64,000 nt of DNA from an uncultured Paracoccaceae bacterium (GCA_947492825.1 CANLNT010000001.1:62001-126000), one strand, 5' to 3'. Positions 37,752 through 46,644 are shown, counted from the first letter of the stretch. Numbers and translations: made by a program. The notes: generated from the sequence alone by a model not told the origin.

Positions 37752-38516
37752 ATGTTCAAGTTTTTTCGAAAACACAAACCAAATCCTCTTGATGCCAAAG
37801 CGATCCTTGCTGTGTTGGACCGGTCTGCCGAAGCATTCATGTTCCCGATGCTGGACAATGGGTATGTCTATCTCGCAGCCTCTCGAATGTCTCTTTTCCG
37901 GTCTGACGAACACTGGGCGATTGTCTTCGAGATTTTCGGCTTTTCGCCGCGCGCAGGTCACCCAGATCTGGCGATTGTTACCATCTCCAGCAAACTTAGC
38001 GATAGGGACAAACCGTCAGACTACGCATCCGATGAAGCCTACAATCACTATTTGGAGTACAACCCATACTGGGACATGAGGAACTTCTGGCCGATCTCAA
38101 ATGATGATTGGATAGACAAGGACAACCCCGAAATCGTATCGGAGCAAGGCGAGATTGTCTTGCGGGGCACGTCTTTGAAAATTCCGCAATCGAGCGCCTA
38201 CGCTACGACGGGCGTTGTTTTGAAAGATGAACAGCCCACAGTATTTGAGCTTTGCCGCTACCTCGCATATCATCATCGTGAAGCAATACTGGCAGTCAAT
38301 ACCGAGCGTCGGGTGAGCGTTCTTCCTGAAATGAATCAAATCATGCTCTTAAATGAGTGGCATCACCCAGACCTAATCAACGGGCAATTTCCGAGCCAGA
38401 CTACAACTTTTCAACAGCTCGCGCGTGTTCTCGAGAGCAATGCACCTGAGCTGTATTCGACGGAAGAGTCCGCAAATAATCACTGGATAAATTGGCCCGA
38501 GGGCGGAACCCTGTAG
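37752..38516 (+). CDS. DUF7003 family protein
   Basis: About 254 residues, soluble. ILAVLDRSAEAFMFPMLDNGYVYLAASRMSLFRSDEHWAIVFEIFGFSPRAGHPDL is the conserved N-terminal block of DUF7003, a family of unknown function with scattered distribution. The gene is visibly more AT-rich than its neighbours and uses codons such as TTT, AAT and TAT freely, a sign of recent transfer. AAGG seven bases before 37752 supports this start; an in-frame ATG at 37665 would add 29 poorly conserved residues. Stands alone, followed by tandem hairpins and a C10 tract. Confidence 0.72.
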   Translation: MFKFFRKHKPNPLDAKAILAVLDRSAEAFMFPMLDNGYVYLAASRMSLFRSDEHWAIVFEIFGFSPRAGHPDLAIVTISSKLSDRDKPSDYASDEAYNHYLEYNPYWDMRNFWPISNDDWIDKDNPEIVSEQGEIVLRGTSLKIPQSSAYATTGVVLKDEQPTVFELCRYLAYHHREAILAVNTERRVSVLPEMNQIMLLNEWHHPDLINGQFPSQTTTFQQLARVLESNAPELYSTEESANNHWINWPEGGTL

Positions 38517-38583
38517 CCAAGCGACAATTCACGCACCACACGGTATCTGAAAAAAGATCTATTGATGCCACCGCGACGCGCCC

Positions 38584-38638
38584 CAAAATCCTTTGAAAGG
38601 ATTTTGCCAAGACCTTTGAAAGGTCTTGCCCCCCCCCC
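38584..38638. repeat. Tandem CCTTTGAAAGG hairpins and C10 tract
   Basis: CAAAATCCTT-TGA-AAGGATTTTG (38584-38606) and CAAGACCTT-TGA-AAGGTCTTG (38608-38628) are two hairpins with the same core CCTTTGAAAGG but different outer stems. Ten consecutive C residues (38629-38638) follow. This lies downstream of the AT-rich DUF7003 gene. Probably a transcription-ending or mobile palindromic element; the homopolymer could vary in length. Confidence 0.65.
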
Positions 38639-38647
38639 AAATGCAAA

Positions 38648-38671
38648 CGGCGCACTCGGGTGGATGCGCCG
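38648..38671 (-). terminator. Probable terminator of ppaC
   Basis: CGGCGCA (38648-38654), 10-base loop, TGCGCCG (38665-38671). On the minus strand this comes 24 bases after the ppaC stop and is followed by TTTGCATTT, a loose U-tract. Confidence 0.6.
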
Positions 38672-38694
38672 CTATCGGAAACGTTGGGGTAGGT

Positions 38695-39612
38695 TCACAC
38701 TTTGAGGTTCGGAATGATCTGTTTTTTGCGGCTCATCACGCCAGGCAGGACTACGGTGTCACCGCTGACGGACGCACCAAAAGAGGCTTCGGCCACGGTT
38801 TTGGTCAGGTCGTTGGGGATCAGCATTGTGGCTTCTTCGTTCAGGATATCGACCACGAACAGCAGCACCTGGTCCACGCCGTCTTCGGCGGCGACGCCGG
38901 GCATGCTGTCCATGATCGAGGCTTTGCGGTCGAGTATGATTTTGGGTGCAGTGGTTTCCAGCACCGAGACGCGGAATTTGGTTTCGCCGACGGCGTATTC
39001 CTTACTGTCCATCCGCAAAAGCTCTGCGTCAGAGAATGCGCTTACGTCGGATTTTGCCTCGAACATCTCAGAGGCATAAGCGTCCAGGTCAAGACCCAGA
39101 TCAGAGGCGAGCGCCTGCGCCAGCGACTTGTCGGTGTCGGTTGTGGTGGGCGAGCGGAATGCCAACGTGTCGGACAGAATGCACGACAACATCAGGCCCT
39201 TGATGCCTTCGGGCATGTGGGCCGCGTGGTCGCCCATCAGTTGGTGCATAATCGTAGCCGTACAAGCCAGTGGGCGCACGGTGATGTCAATCGGGCCTTT
39301 GGTTTCCAGCCCGCCGACCAGCTTGTGGTGGTCGATGATCGCCTGCACATCTGCGCCGTTGATGTTGGCGGGCAGCTCGGCGGGGTTGTTGGTGTCCACG
39401 ATGATGCAGGGCTGATCATCGGCCACGTCGTCAATCACGGCGGGCAGATCGAAGCCCCAGTGCTGTGCCACAAAGGCCGCTTCTGTGTTTGGCGTGCCCA
39501 GCAGTGCGGCTTTGGCGTCGACGCCTTGATGGGTCAGGAACCATTCCCAGATCAGCGGCGATCCGGTGCTGTCGGTGTCGGGGGCCTTGTGGCCGAAAAT
39601 GAGCGTTGTCAT
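38695..39612 (-). CDS. ppaC: Manganese-dependent inorganic pyrophosphatase
   Basis: A 305-residue family II (DHH) pyrophosphatase hydrolysing PPi to phosphate. GHKAPDTDSTGSPL (metal ligands, residue 7-20), IIVDTNNPAELP, the DHH motif IIDHHKLVGG (near 92-101), SDTLAFRSPTTTDTD, and the C-terminal SRKKQIIPNL substrate-binding signature are all present. Length fits the family. It has its own promoter (39651-39679) and terminator. Confidence 0.95.
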   Translation of the reverse strand: MTTLIFGHKAPDTDSTGSPLIWEWFLTHQGVDAKAALLGTPNTEAAFVAQHWGFDLPAVIDDVADDQPCIIVDTNNPAELPANINGADVQAIIDHHKLVGGLETKGPIDITVRPLACTATIMHQLMGDHAAHMPEGIKGLMLSCILSDTLAFRSPTTTDTDKSLAQALASDLGLDLDAYASEMFEAKSDVSAFSDAELLRMDSKEYAVGETKFRVSVLETTAPKIILDRKASIMDSMPGVAAEDGVDQVLLFVVDILNEEATMLIPNDLTKTVAEASFGASVSGDTVVLPGVMSRKKQIIPNLKV

Positions 39613-39650
39613 GGGGTCGTGCCTTTCATCAGCGGCGTCAAATCGCGGGC

Positions 39651-39679
39651 GTTATAGGGTGGCGCTTGTGCACTGTCAC
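39651..39679 (-). promoter_or_regulatory. Promoter of ppaC
   Basis: On the minus strand GTGACA (39679-39674), 17 bases, TATAAC (39656-39651), about 40 bases before the ppaC start codon. One mismatch from consensus in each box. Confidence 0.5.
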
Positions 39680-39729
39680 CCCCCACTAGCGCCATGGCAG
39701 GTTTGACCGGGGCGGGTGGCTTGTGCTAA

Positions 39730-39762
39730 CTGTCAGGCCTCAAGACAGGAGGGCTCTGACAG
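39730..39762 (+). other. Long dyad at the head of the hairpin-rich leader
   Basis: CTGTCAG (39730-39736) and CTGACAG (39756-39762) are perfect complements; GCC/GGC continues the stem inward with one bulged T, giving about ten pairs. It is immediately followed by the hairpin-dense leader region. A possible plus-strand promoter is TTGACC (39703-39708) with TAACTG (39727-39732). So the dyad could be an operator over the start site or the first RNA stem. Confidence 0.45.
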
Positions 39763-39842
39763 TGGACATGACGGTTTGAATTGATCCGTTCCTGAAGGCG
39801 CAAGATGCGCAATCACTTTCCACATCAGAGGAGTATTCCATC

Positions 39843-39860
39843 ATGGACCAGCATCGCTGA
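39843..39860 (+). CDS. Candidate five-residue leader peptide (MDQHR)
   Basis: ATG GAC CAG CAT CGC TGA with AGAGGAG nine bases upstream. Too short to judge by coding statistics; the reason to list it is the good ribosome-binding site and the three hairpins that follow before the next SD (CGCCC...GGGCG near 39859-39875; GCCTGC...GCAGGC near 39885-39902; CTGATC-AC-GATCAG near 39904-39917). This layout is that of a translation-sensing attenuator, but no known family was recognised. Confidence 0.3.
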   Translation: MDQHR

Positions 39861-39930
39861 CGCCCCGGTAGAGGGCGCGCCATCGCCTGCCTGCGCGCAG
39901 GCCCTGATCACGATCAGATGGAGGTTTCAG

Positions 39931-40104
39931 ATGCCCCGTAAGACACCAAAGCCGCGCAAGGCGGCAACCCCACCCGCAACCCGCGACGCAGACCGCCGCA
40001 CACGGCCAAGCGCCCGTCCGGCAATGGACCGGACGCAAAACCTGCGCCAGCAAAGGGTGACAAAGCGTCAACCGCGTTTTCCCGGTCGATTGGGCGGGAG
40101 ATAG
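39931..40104 (+). CDS. Small basic Pro/Arg-rich protein
   Basis: A 57-residue ORF beginning MPRKTPKPRKAATPP and ending PRFPGRLGGR, with TGGAGG eight bases before the ATG. It is strongly basic (many Arg and Lys), rich in Pro and without hydrophobic segments, so it would be disordered or RNA-binding if made. An intrinsic terminator begins seven bases after its stop, which supports a transcript across it. Another frame is also open over this stretch without a start codon, so the coding frame is not secure. No family recognised. Confidence 0.4.
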   Translation: MPRKTPKPRKAATPPATRDADRRTRPSARPAMDRTQNLRQQRVTKRQPRFPGRLGGR

Positions 40105-40111
40105 TCGGAAT

Positions 40112-40139
40112 GCCCCGTCTCGTTTTTGCGAGGCGGGGC
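40112..40139 (+). terminator. Strong terminator after the small basic ORF
   Basis: GCCCCGTCTCG (40112-40122), TTTTT loop, CGAGGCGGGGC (40129-40139... paired arm) gives an 11-bp stem with one T-G pair, followed by TATTGTT. It ends at the stop codon of the convergent lipoprotein gene and stops plus-strand transcripts from the leader region. Confidence 0.75.
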
Positions 40140-40996
40140 TATTGTTCGCCGATAAATCCGCCCTGTAACAGGATGGGGCGGTCCGGGTCGCCTGTCACAA
40201 CGGTCCCGGTCAGCGTCCCGCCGACCGCGCCGACGTCGGCCCCAAAGAACCGGCCATCGTAGGTGCCGGACGACAAGGTATTGCCGTCCCCAAAGGATCC
40301 GGCGGCGACCGAGACGCTGCCGGAAAACGTATTGTCGCGGATCGCGGTGCCTTCAAGTTGCAAGGTCACATCTGCAACTTCGATCGGTCGATCGGCGGGG
40401 TCGTCAAAGCGAATTGAACCATTGACCGCGCCACCGTCAAAATCGGCTGTGATCCGGGCAGTCCCGTTGGAGAACCCGGACGCCAGCCGCCCGTCGATAA
40501 CTTGCCGCAACGACAAGGAGGCAGGGCCAGTATAGACGGCTGACCCGGTTTCAGCCGCAACGGTGGTCGGGTTTGTGTCAAAACCAAACGGCACATAGCC
40601 TGCGTTAAAGCTGTCTTCGGTTGCGAAGGACAGATAGATCAGCTCGACCGCGTTGGGGTCGGTTTGAGAGATACGCAGCCACAACACGTTGGTGTCATTT
40701 TCGGTGGTGGAATAGATGCCGTTGCCTTCGGAATTCAGCACGAATCGTTGGCCGTCGATCACCACCATCGGGCGGCCTTGGGCGTTGATGCGCAAACTGA
40801 CGTCCTGGTTGATCAGCGCGCCCTTTTCGTCCTGCAACACAAATGCGCTGGTTTGCGGGACGTTGAACGTGATCCGGGCCGCCACCTCATCACCTGATTG
40901 CGCAAAGCCGGATGCTGCAATGGGTGTGGGCGGTGTGCTGGAACTGCACCCGGCGAGCATTGCGGCGCACATCAGGGCCTTGGCAAGTTCGCGCAT
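40139..40996 (-). CDS. Transferrin-binding-protein-like lipoprotein
   Basis: About 285 residues. Signal peptide with lipobox LAGC (MRELAKALMCAAMLAGCSSS), so a lipid-anchored envelope protein. The C-terminal half is a repeated glycine-rich beta sheet (FDGGAVNGSIRFDDPAD; FSGSVSVAAGSFG; SGTYDGRFFGADVGAVGGTLTG), the layout of the TbpB-like/Slam-exported beta-barrel domain (F.G..A.E.GG...). Many alphaproteobacterial members have no known ligand. ATG 40996 preferred to the GTG at 41005, which stands too near the AAGGA. Confidence 0.78.
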   Translation of the reverse strand: MRELAKALMCAAMLAGCSSSTPPTPIAASGFAQSGDEVAARITFNVPQTSAFVLQDEKGALINQDVSLRINAQGRPMVVIDGQRFVLNSEGNGIYSTTENDTNVLWLRISQTDPNAVELIYLSFATEDSFNAGYVPFGFDTNPTTVAAETGSAVYTGPASLSLRQVIDGRLASGFSNGTARITADFDGGAVNGSIRFDDPADRPIEVADVTLQLEGTAIRDNTFSGSVSVAAGSFGDGNTLSSGTYDGRFFGADVGAVGGTLTGTVVTGDPDRPILLQGGFIGEQ

Positions 40997-41068
40997 GGTT
41001 GTCACTGTCCTTCGAGAGCAAAAGTGAACAGACTATCGTCGCAAAAGTCGTGCGGGGCAACCATCTGG

Positions 41069-41731
41069 ATGAGCAAGACCACCGTGAAAGAGGCGGATCT
41101 ATATCCACCGATCAAGGCCTATCTGACCCAAGCGGGATGGAGCGTGAAGGGAGAGGTTGGTGCGGCGGATGTGGTGGGTTGCCGGGGCGATGCGTTGTTG
41201 GTGGTGGAACTGAAGCTGGGGTTTTCGCTGGCGCTGTTCCATCAGGGGATAGAGCGGCTGGGGGTGACCGATCTGGTCTATCTGGCGGTGCCGGCAGGTG
41301 GCCAGGCCAAGGCGTTGAAAGCTAACGTTAAGCTGGCGCGGCGCGCAGGACTTGGGGTGATGACCGTGCGAACGCGGGACGGATTTGTCGAGGTGTTGGC
41401 CGAACCGGGGCCCTATGCGGCGCGAAAGTCAAAGAAAAAGGCCACGCGGTTACGCAATGCCTTTGACCGACTAGAGGGTGATCCCAATGCAGGCGGGGCC
41501 ACGCGCCACGGGTTGGTGACGGGGTATCGGCAGGACGCGCTGAAATGCGCGCGGTTTCTGGCGATGCATGGCCCCTCAAAAGGGTCGGTCGTCAAAGACT
41601 GGACCGAAGTGCCGCAAGCCACGCGGATCATGGCAGACGATCACTATGGCTGGTTCAAGCGCGTCAAAACTGGCGTCTACGGCCTGACCAAAGCAGGCGA
41701 GAAAGGGTTGGCTGACTGGTCGGACGTCTAG
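41069..41731 (+). CDS. DUF2161 family putative PD-(D/E)XK protein
   Basis: A 220-residue protein. LYPPIKAYLTQAGWSVKGEVGAADVVGCRGDALLVVELKLGFSLALFHQGIERL contains a D...ELK arrangement like restriction-endonuclease-fold nucleases (D, then E-x-K). The C-terminal part has a winged-helix look (TRHGLVTGYRQDALKCARFLAMHGPSKGSVVKDWTEVPQATRIMADDHYGWFKRVKTGVYGLT). Family annotated as phosphodiesterase-like with unknown substrate. Divergent from the lipoprotein gene; its stop overlaps that of TraB/GumN by four bases. Confidence 0.83.
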   Translation: MSKTTVKEADLYPPIKAYLTQAGWSVKGEVGAADVVGCRGDALLVVELKLGFSLALFHQGIERLGVTDLVYLAVPAGGQAKALKANVKLARRAGLGVMTVRTRDGFVEVLAEPGPYAARKSKKKATRLRNAFDRLEGDPNAGGATRHGLVTGYRQDALKCARFLAMHGPSKGSVVKDWTEVPQATRIMADDHYGWFKRVKTGVYGLTKAGEKGLADWSDV

Positions 41732-42723
41732 CGAGCGCGCAAGCGAGTCAGCGTCCAGCCGTCAGATTGCAGCAGGTTCAGCACGCCCAGTTCCCCCGGC
41801 AGATGGGCCGCGCCCACGGCGACAACGACCCGGTCATGTGCAGCGGTTGCAGTCATGATCCGGGGTATCCATGCCAGATTGCGGTCCAGCAGAATCTTTT
41901 GTTCAGCATCTGCAAAAAGCGCGTCAGCGCGGGCGGGATCCATCGCGGGAATATCCTTGGTCGAGAGCCGCGAAGCTTCCCAGATGGTGACGACGTCTTC
42001 GGCAAAGTAGCTGTTGAGCATGGAGACAAAGAGAGAGGTTTGAACCTCTGGCGGGACGAGGCCCATTTGTAGCATTTCCAGCTGCTCTTCGGTGCTGCCT
42101 TCGCGCATGATGGTGAAGAGCGTGTCCCATTCCTCGACCGCGGCAATGGGGACGTTCGCATCCAGTGCCACGTCGATCAGCATATGATCCAAGCCGCGTG
42201 CGCCAGAGGCGAGATCGGGCATAGTGCAGGCTGGAATTGCGAGCGCCAGCGCGAGATACCAGGGCTGCATCTTTGCGGCCATGAATGCCGGGATTTGACG
42301 GGCGTTGGCGGCATCGGCCAGTGATTGCCAGGCTTCTTCGGGCAACTGTTCGGGCAGGGTGGGGCCATCAGTGATGAAAATCAGCCCCGGATCGCGTTGC
42401 ATGGCAGAGGTCATCTGCGTCTCTTCCTCGGGGCCAGCTTCGACGAGCAAAAGATCAGCGGCTTCGACCAGAGGTGCGGTCCGCAAGACAATTGGGCCAA
42501 GGCGCGGGTCGAAAATATGCATCGTGCCAATGACATGCAGGGTCTTGTCATCCCGCGTGGCCTGCCAGACAAGGCCGGTTGCAAATGGTGTGTCGGCGAC
42601 AACCGCGTCAATCCCGGCACGTTCCGCAGCTGAGAGTGCTTCCACATAGTCGGTGCCTTCGCACAAAGCGGCGACCTGCAGCGGCCAGAGTGCGACCATC
42701 ATGGTTGCCAGAAAGCGGTACAT
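41728..42723 (-). CDS. TraB/GumN family protein
   Basis: A 331-residue exported protein with a signal peptide (MYRFLATMMVALWPLQVAAL). The two GX2H motifs of the family are LHVIGTMHIFD (near residue 64-74) and VVVAVGAAHLPGELGVLNLLQ near the end, with the conserved Glu of LLLVEAGPEEE. TraB/Tiki proteins are proposed metalloproteases; bacterial GumN-type members are uncharacterised. AGGAGAATGTG precedes the ATG. It follows the small Pro-rich gene closely on the same strand. Confidence 0.9.
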   Translation of the reverse strand: MYRFLATMMVALWPLQVAALCEGTDYVEALSAAERAGIDAVVADTPFATGLVWQATRDDKTLHVIGTMHIFDPRLGPIVLRTAPLVEAADLLLVEAGPEEETQMTSAMQRDPGLIFITDGPTLPEQLPEEAWQSLADAANARQIPAFMAAKMQPWYLALALAIPACTMPDLASGARGLDHMLIDVALDANVPIAAVEEWDTLFTIMREGSTEEQLEMLQMGLVPPEVQTSLFVSMLNSYFAEDVVTIWEASRLSTKDIPAMDPARADALFADAEQKILLDRNLAWIPRIMTATAAHDRVVVAVGAAHLPGELGVLNLLQSDGWTLTRLRAR

Positions 42724-42740
42724 CACATTCTCCTGTTGTG

Positions 42741-42772
42741 CCGTCCGGGCAGGGATCAGCCCGGACGGTTTT
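42741..42772. other. Strong hairpin enclosing the stop codon of the upstream small gene
   Basis: CCGTCCGGGC (42741-42750), AGGGATCA loop, GCCCGGACGG (42759-42768), then TTTT on the plus strand. On the minus strand the TGA of the 97-residue gene lies in the loop, and the TraB/GumN ribosome-binding site comes just after. It could control read-through or coupling between the two minus-strand genes; the T-run is on the wrong side for a minus-strand terminator. Confidence 0.55.
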
Positions 42773-43049
42773 GGAGGATCATACGTTGCCCGACCCGGAT
42801 GAGGAACCGGCCAAACCAGTCGCGCCATGTGGCGCGTGGTGGCGGGACAACTTGAAGGCGGAAACCGGGAGCAAATGGCACACCTGTCGGGGACGAAGGC
42901 AGCGCTGTTGGCACCACAAGCGGCACTGGTGGCCAGCCTGGCGCGGGCGATAGATCAAGCCGCGCAGGCCGCGTGCGTTTGACGCGCTGCTTTGGCGCAT
43001 GAAAGTCAGGGCCGACCTTGTGGTCGGTAAACATAAACGGCGGATGCAT
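42756..43049 (-). CDS. Small Pro-rich protein of unknown function
   Basis: A 97-residue protein beginning MHPPFMFTDHKVG with GAGGA nine bases ahead. The middle is proline-rich (LSPAPGWPPVPLVVPTALPSSP), and the C-terminus is an amphipathic helix WRDWFGRFLIRVGQRMILQNRPG, a pattern seen at the end of other small roseobacter proteins (GQRMI.Q.RPG). Function not recognised. Upstream TraB/GumN partner on the same strand. Reality is supported by the SD and this C-terminal pattern, but not certain. Confidence 0.55.
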   Translation of the reverse strand: MHPPFMFTDHKVGPDFHAPKQRVKRTRPARLDLSPAPGWPPVPLVVPTALPSSPTGVPFAPGFRLQVVPPPRATWRDWFGRFLIRVGQRMILQNRPG

Positions 43050-43129
43050 GGGACAAGGTCCTCGAATGTCGTGCAGATTTGGAAAGGGTGGTGTGCGGCT
43101 TGGTCAGCGCGCACAGCAATGCAGGGGCG

Positions 43130-43165
43130 CTACCAGCAGGTGGTATTTGGCTCCATTGGGTGCAT
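43130..43165 (-). CDS. Candidate 11-residue leader peptide (MHPMEPNTTCW)
   Basis: On the minus strand AAGGAG six bases before ATG, then eleven codons ending Cys-Trp-stop, 80 bases upstream of the 97-residue gene. The strong SD before such a short frame is the only support. It may be a regulatory upstream ORF. Confidence 0.25.
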   Translation of the reverse strand: MHPMEPNTTCW

Positions 43166-43282
43166 TGCATTCTCCTTAGCGACGATTCGCGGTGTCAGTG
43201 GGTTCAAATAACCCGGTGACTGCGTGTGGACCAAGCAGTTTTTCCGGCAAGATTGATTTTGTGCGACATCTTTGCCGCTGGC

Positions 43283-44083
43283 CTAGTACCTGACGGCACC
43301 ACCGGGCGTGATGCGGTAGGTCTGCAGGGCCAATCCATGCTGTGCCATAAAGCGGGCAACCGACCCGAAGGTTGCGGTGGCAACCTGTTCGCCGTGATCG
43401 GCAGTGGTCAGTGCCTGACTGAGGGTAGGGGCCAGCGCGCGCTGCAACCCGTCGATCTCAATAGGTTGCGCGGTGAAGTGCGCGGCGATATTGGCCTTGA
43501 TCCGCGCCTTGTTCGACGTGTCATAAAGGGCGGCCATCAGGACATTCAGCGTGTGTTCGGTGCAGTTCTGGAATTGGTCGTTGGCCGGGTTGGCAAGCAC
43601 GGAATAACGCGGATTGTGGAGTGCGGCGTATGTCGGGCTTTGGATGACGGACAAAAGTCGGCGCTGCAATCTGGGGTCGGGGATAATGATGCCTGCGTCA
43701 AGACGCTTGGCCCCGGCGAAGAAATCGGTGGGACTGTCCTGCACCAGATCGCTGGCGGTTCTGTCGCCGTGCCGCTGATAAAGATTATAGACACGGTACC
43801 CCGTACCGGTACGGCCATCTGCGTTTCGGATCGTGGAATAGACCCAAAACCCAAGGTGGGTATAGGTGATGCCATCAGGAAGCGTGTCCGGATCGCGCCC
43901 CATGCGCGCGACAATTGCCACCTGCACACCACGCGCGGCCAGATCCCGCTGCACTTGATCTGAAAAGGCCGCGACATCTGCGGCGGGCAGGACCGATTGG
44001 TTGGCGTTACTGCTGCCCGCGTGGGTGGCCATGGGGAGGATTGCGACGCAAGCGGCGCAAACCAGTGACAGGATACGTGACAT
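43283..44083 (-). CDS. DUF2145 family exported protein
   Basis: A 266-residue protein with a signal peptide (MSRILSLVCAACVAILPMATHA). The DUF2145 block contains HLGFWVYS, YNLYQRHGD, SDLVQDSPTDFFAGA, and FQNCTEHTLNVLMAALYDT, where Cys and His (NCTEH) may form a papain-like or NlpC-like active site. No activity is established. Second gene of an operon behind the small lipoprotein, whose promoter is flanked by two identical palindromes. Confidence 0.85.
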   Translation of the reverse strand: MSRILSLVCAACVAILPMATHAGSSNANQSVLPAADVAAFSDQVQRDLAARGVQVAIVARMGRDPDTLPDGITYTHLGFWVYSTIRNADGRTGTGYRVYNLYQRHGDRTASDLVQDSPTDFFAGAKRLDAGIIIPDPRLQRRLLSVIQSPTYAALHNPRYSVLANPANDQFQNCTEHTLNVLMAALYDTSNKARIKANIAAHFTAQPIEIDGLQRALAPTLSQALTTADHGEQVATATFGSVARFMAQHGLALQTYRITPGGAVRY

Positions 44084-44095
44084 CTATTGGCCCTT

Positions 44096-44395
44096 TCAGT
44101 TCAGGGTAGGCGGGCCGTCGTGGGCGACAGCGGGCGTGTGCGTTGCAATTGCTTGGCCGGTTTGAACCGCAGCGCTGCCGCTTTCGGCAAGGGCAGCCCC
44201 GGACACGACCATTCCCGAACCGCTGGCGATCAGCGGCACAGCTGCAACAGTGGAGACACCGGTAACACCCACCGCAGCACTATGGGCGCTGGCAGCAGAG
44301 CCATGGTTCACGGCAGCGCCCGAATGGTGGGTGCTGGGGGCCACACATGCGGCGGCCAGCCCCAAGACGGTCAGCGAAACGAAAGTGCGATACAA
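44096..44395 (-). CDS. Small Ala/Ser/Gly-rich lipoprotein
   Basis: A 99-residue protein with a lipoprotein signal (MYRTFVSLTVLGLAAAC, lipobox LAAAC). The mature part is low in complexity (Ala, Ser, Val, Gly, His) with a repeated SG/GS pattern. The start is TTG at 44395 with GAGG seven bases upstream. It precedes DUF2145 by 12 bases and they appear co-transcribed. Function unknown; the pair occurs together in other Rhodobacteraceae by my recollection, not checked. Confidence 0.65.
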   Translation of the reverse strand: MYRTFVSLTVLGLAAACVAPSTHHSGAAVNHGSAASAHSAAVGVTGVSTVAAVPLIASGSGMVVSGAALAESGSAAVQTGQAIATHTPAVAHDGPPTLN

Positions 44396-44411
44396 AATTG
44401 AACCTCATTCA

Positions 44412-44477
44412 TGAACAATGTTCAAAACATGTAAGAGTCACCGCCGTGCAAGTCAACATGAAATTGAACAATGTTCA
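44412..44477 (-). promoter_or_regulatory. Promoter bracketed by two identical operators
   Basis: TGAACAATGTTCA, a perfect palindrome with a central A, occurs at 44412-44424 and again at 44465-44477, exactly 53 bases apart (about five helical turns). Between them, on the minus strand, TTGACT (44456-44451), 17 bases, TACATG (44433-44428) make a good promoter. One operator sits near +1, the other just before -35. This suits a TetR-type repressor binding both sides, possibly with looping. Confidence 0.68.
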
Positions 44478-44532
44478 TGTAGGGGCGAATGAGCTGATCC
44501 ACAGATTCGTGCAAATTGCAGCGCGGCGCGTG

Positions 44533-44561
44533 TTGACAGCCAAGGCGACGATCCCTAATTA
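44533..44561 (+). promoter_or_regulatory. groESL promoter
   Basis: TTGACA (44533-44538), 17 bases, TAATTA (44556-44561). A full-consensus -35 with a good -10; start near 44568, at the left arm of the CIRCE operator. Confidence 0.75.
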
Positions 44562-44568
44562 CCTCCCG

Positions 44569-44595
44569 TTATCACTCGACTGGGTTGAGTGCTAA
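44569..44595 (+). promoter_or_regulatory. CIRCE operator (HrcA-binding site) of groESL
   Basis: TTATCACTC (44569-44577), nine bases, GAGTGCTAA (44587-44595). Consensus is TTAGCACTC-N9-GAGTGCTAA; only the fourth base of the left arm differs. HrcA bound here represses groESL at normal temperature. It lies at the transcription start and in the leader of the mRNA. Confidence 0.93.
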
Positions 44596-44630
44596 CGGGA
44601 GTTGAAACTGAACCAAGGGAAGTTCAAAAG

Positions 44631-44915
44631 ATGGCATTCACACCACTTCACGACCGTGTTCTGGTCCGCCGCATCGAAAGCGACGAAAAGACCTCTGGCG
44701 GTCTGATCATTCCTGACAGCGCCAAGGAAAAGCCTGCAGAGGGCGAAATCGTGTCTTGTGGCGCCGGTGCCCGCAAGGACAGCGGAGAGCTGATCCCAAT
44801 GGATGTCAAAGCAGGCGACAAGGTCCTGTTTGGCAAGTGGTCCGGCACCGAAGTCAAGATCGACGGCGAAGACCTGTTGATCATGAAGGAAAGCGACATT
44901 CTGGGCATCATGTAA
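44631..44915 (+). CDS. groES: Co-chaperonin GroES
   Basis: A 94-residue heptameric lid of the GroEL chamber. [33 protein letters not shown] contains the mobile loop ([11 protein letters not shown]), and [16 protein letters not shown] closes the fold. Start at 44631 (MAFTPLHD) after AAGGGAAGTTCAAAAG; an upstream in-frame ATG at 44589 lies in the CIRCE. First gene of groESL. Confidence 0.97.
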   Translation: MAFTPLHDRVLVRRIESDEKTSGGLIIPDSAKEKPAEGEIVSCGAGARKDSGELIPMDVKAGDKVLFGKWSGTEVKIDGEDLLIMKESDILGIM

Positions 44916-44960
44916 GCCCGGTTCGTCCAATCCCAACGAAATTCAAATTCAAGGAGCTAA

Positions 44961-46607
<1,647 letters not shown>

Positions 46608-46644
46608 TCAGGTCGCAGGCTAATCACTTAGCCGATCAAAATTG

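Noticed and set aside
39805..40104. Longer 99-codon version of the small basic ORF
   Set aside because: Runs through the mini-ORF and three hairpins without an SD; the ATG at 39931 has TGGAGG.
39730..40139. tmRNA, 6S RNA or SRP RNA
   Set aside because: No tag-peptide frame, no tRNA-like ends and none of the conserved SRP loop or 6S bubble sequences were seen.
42741..42772. Terminator for the minus-strand small gene
   Set aside because: The T-run lies on the plus-strand side and the hairpin includes the stop codon; kept as a hairpin of unclear role.
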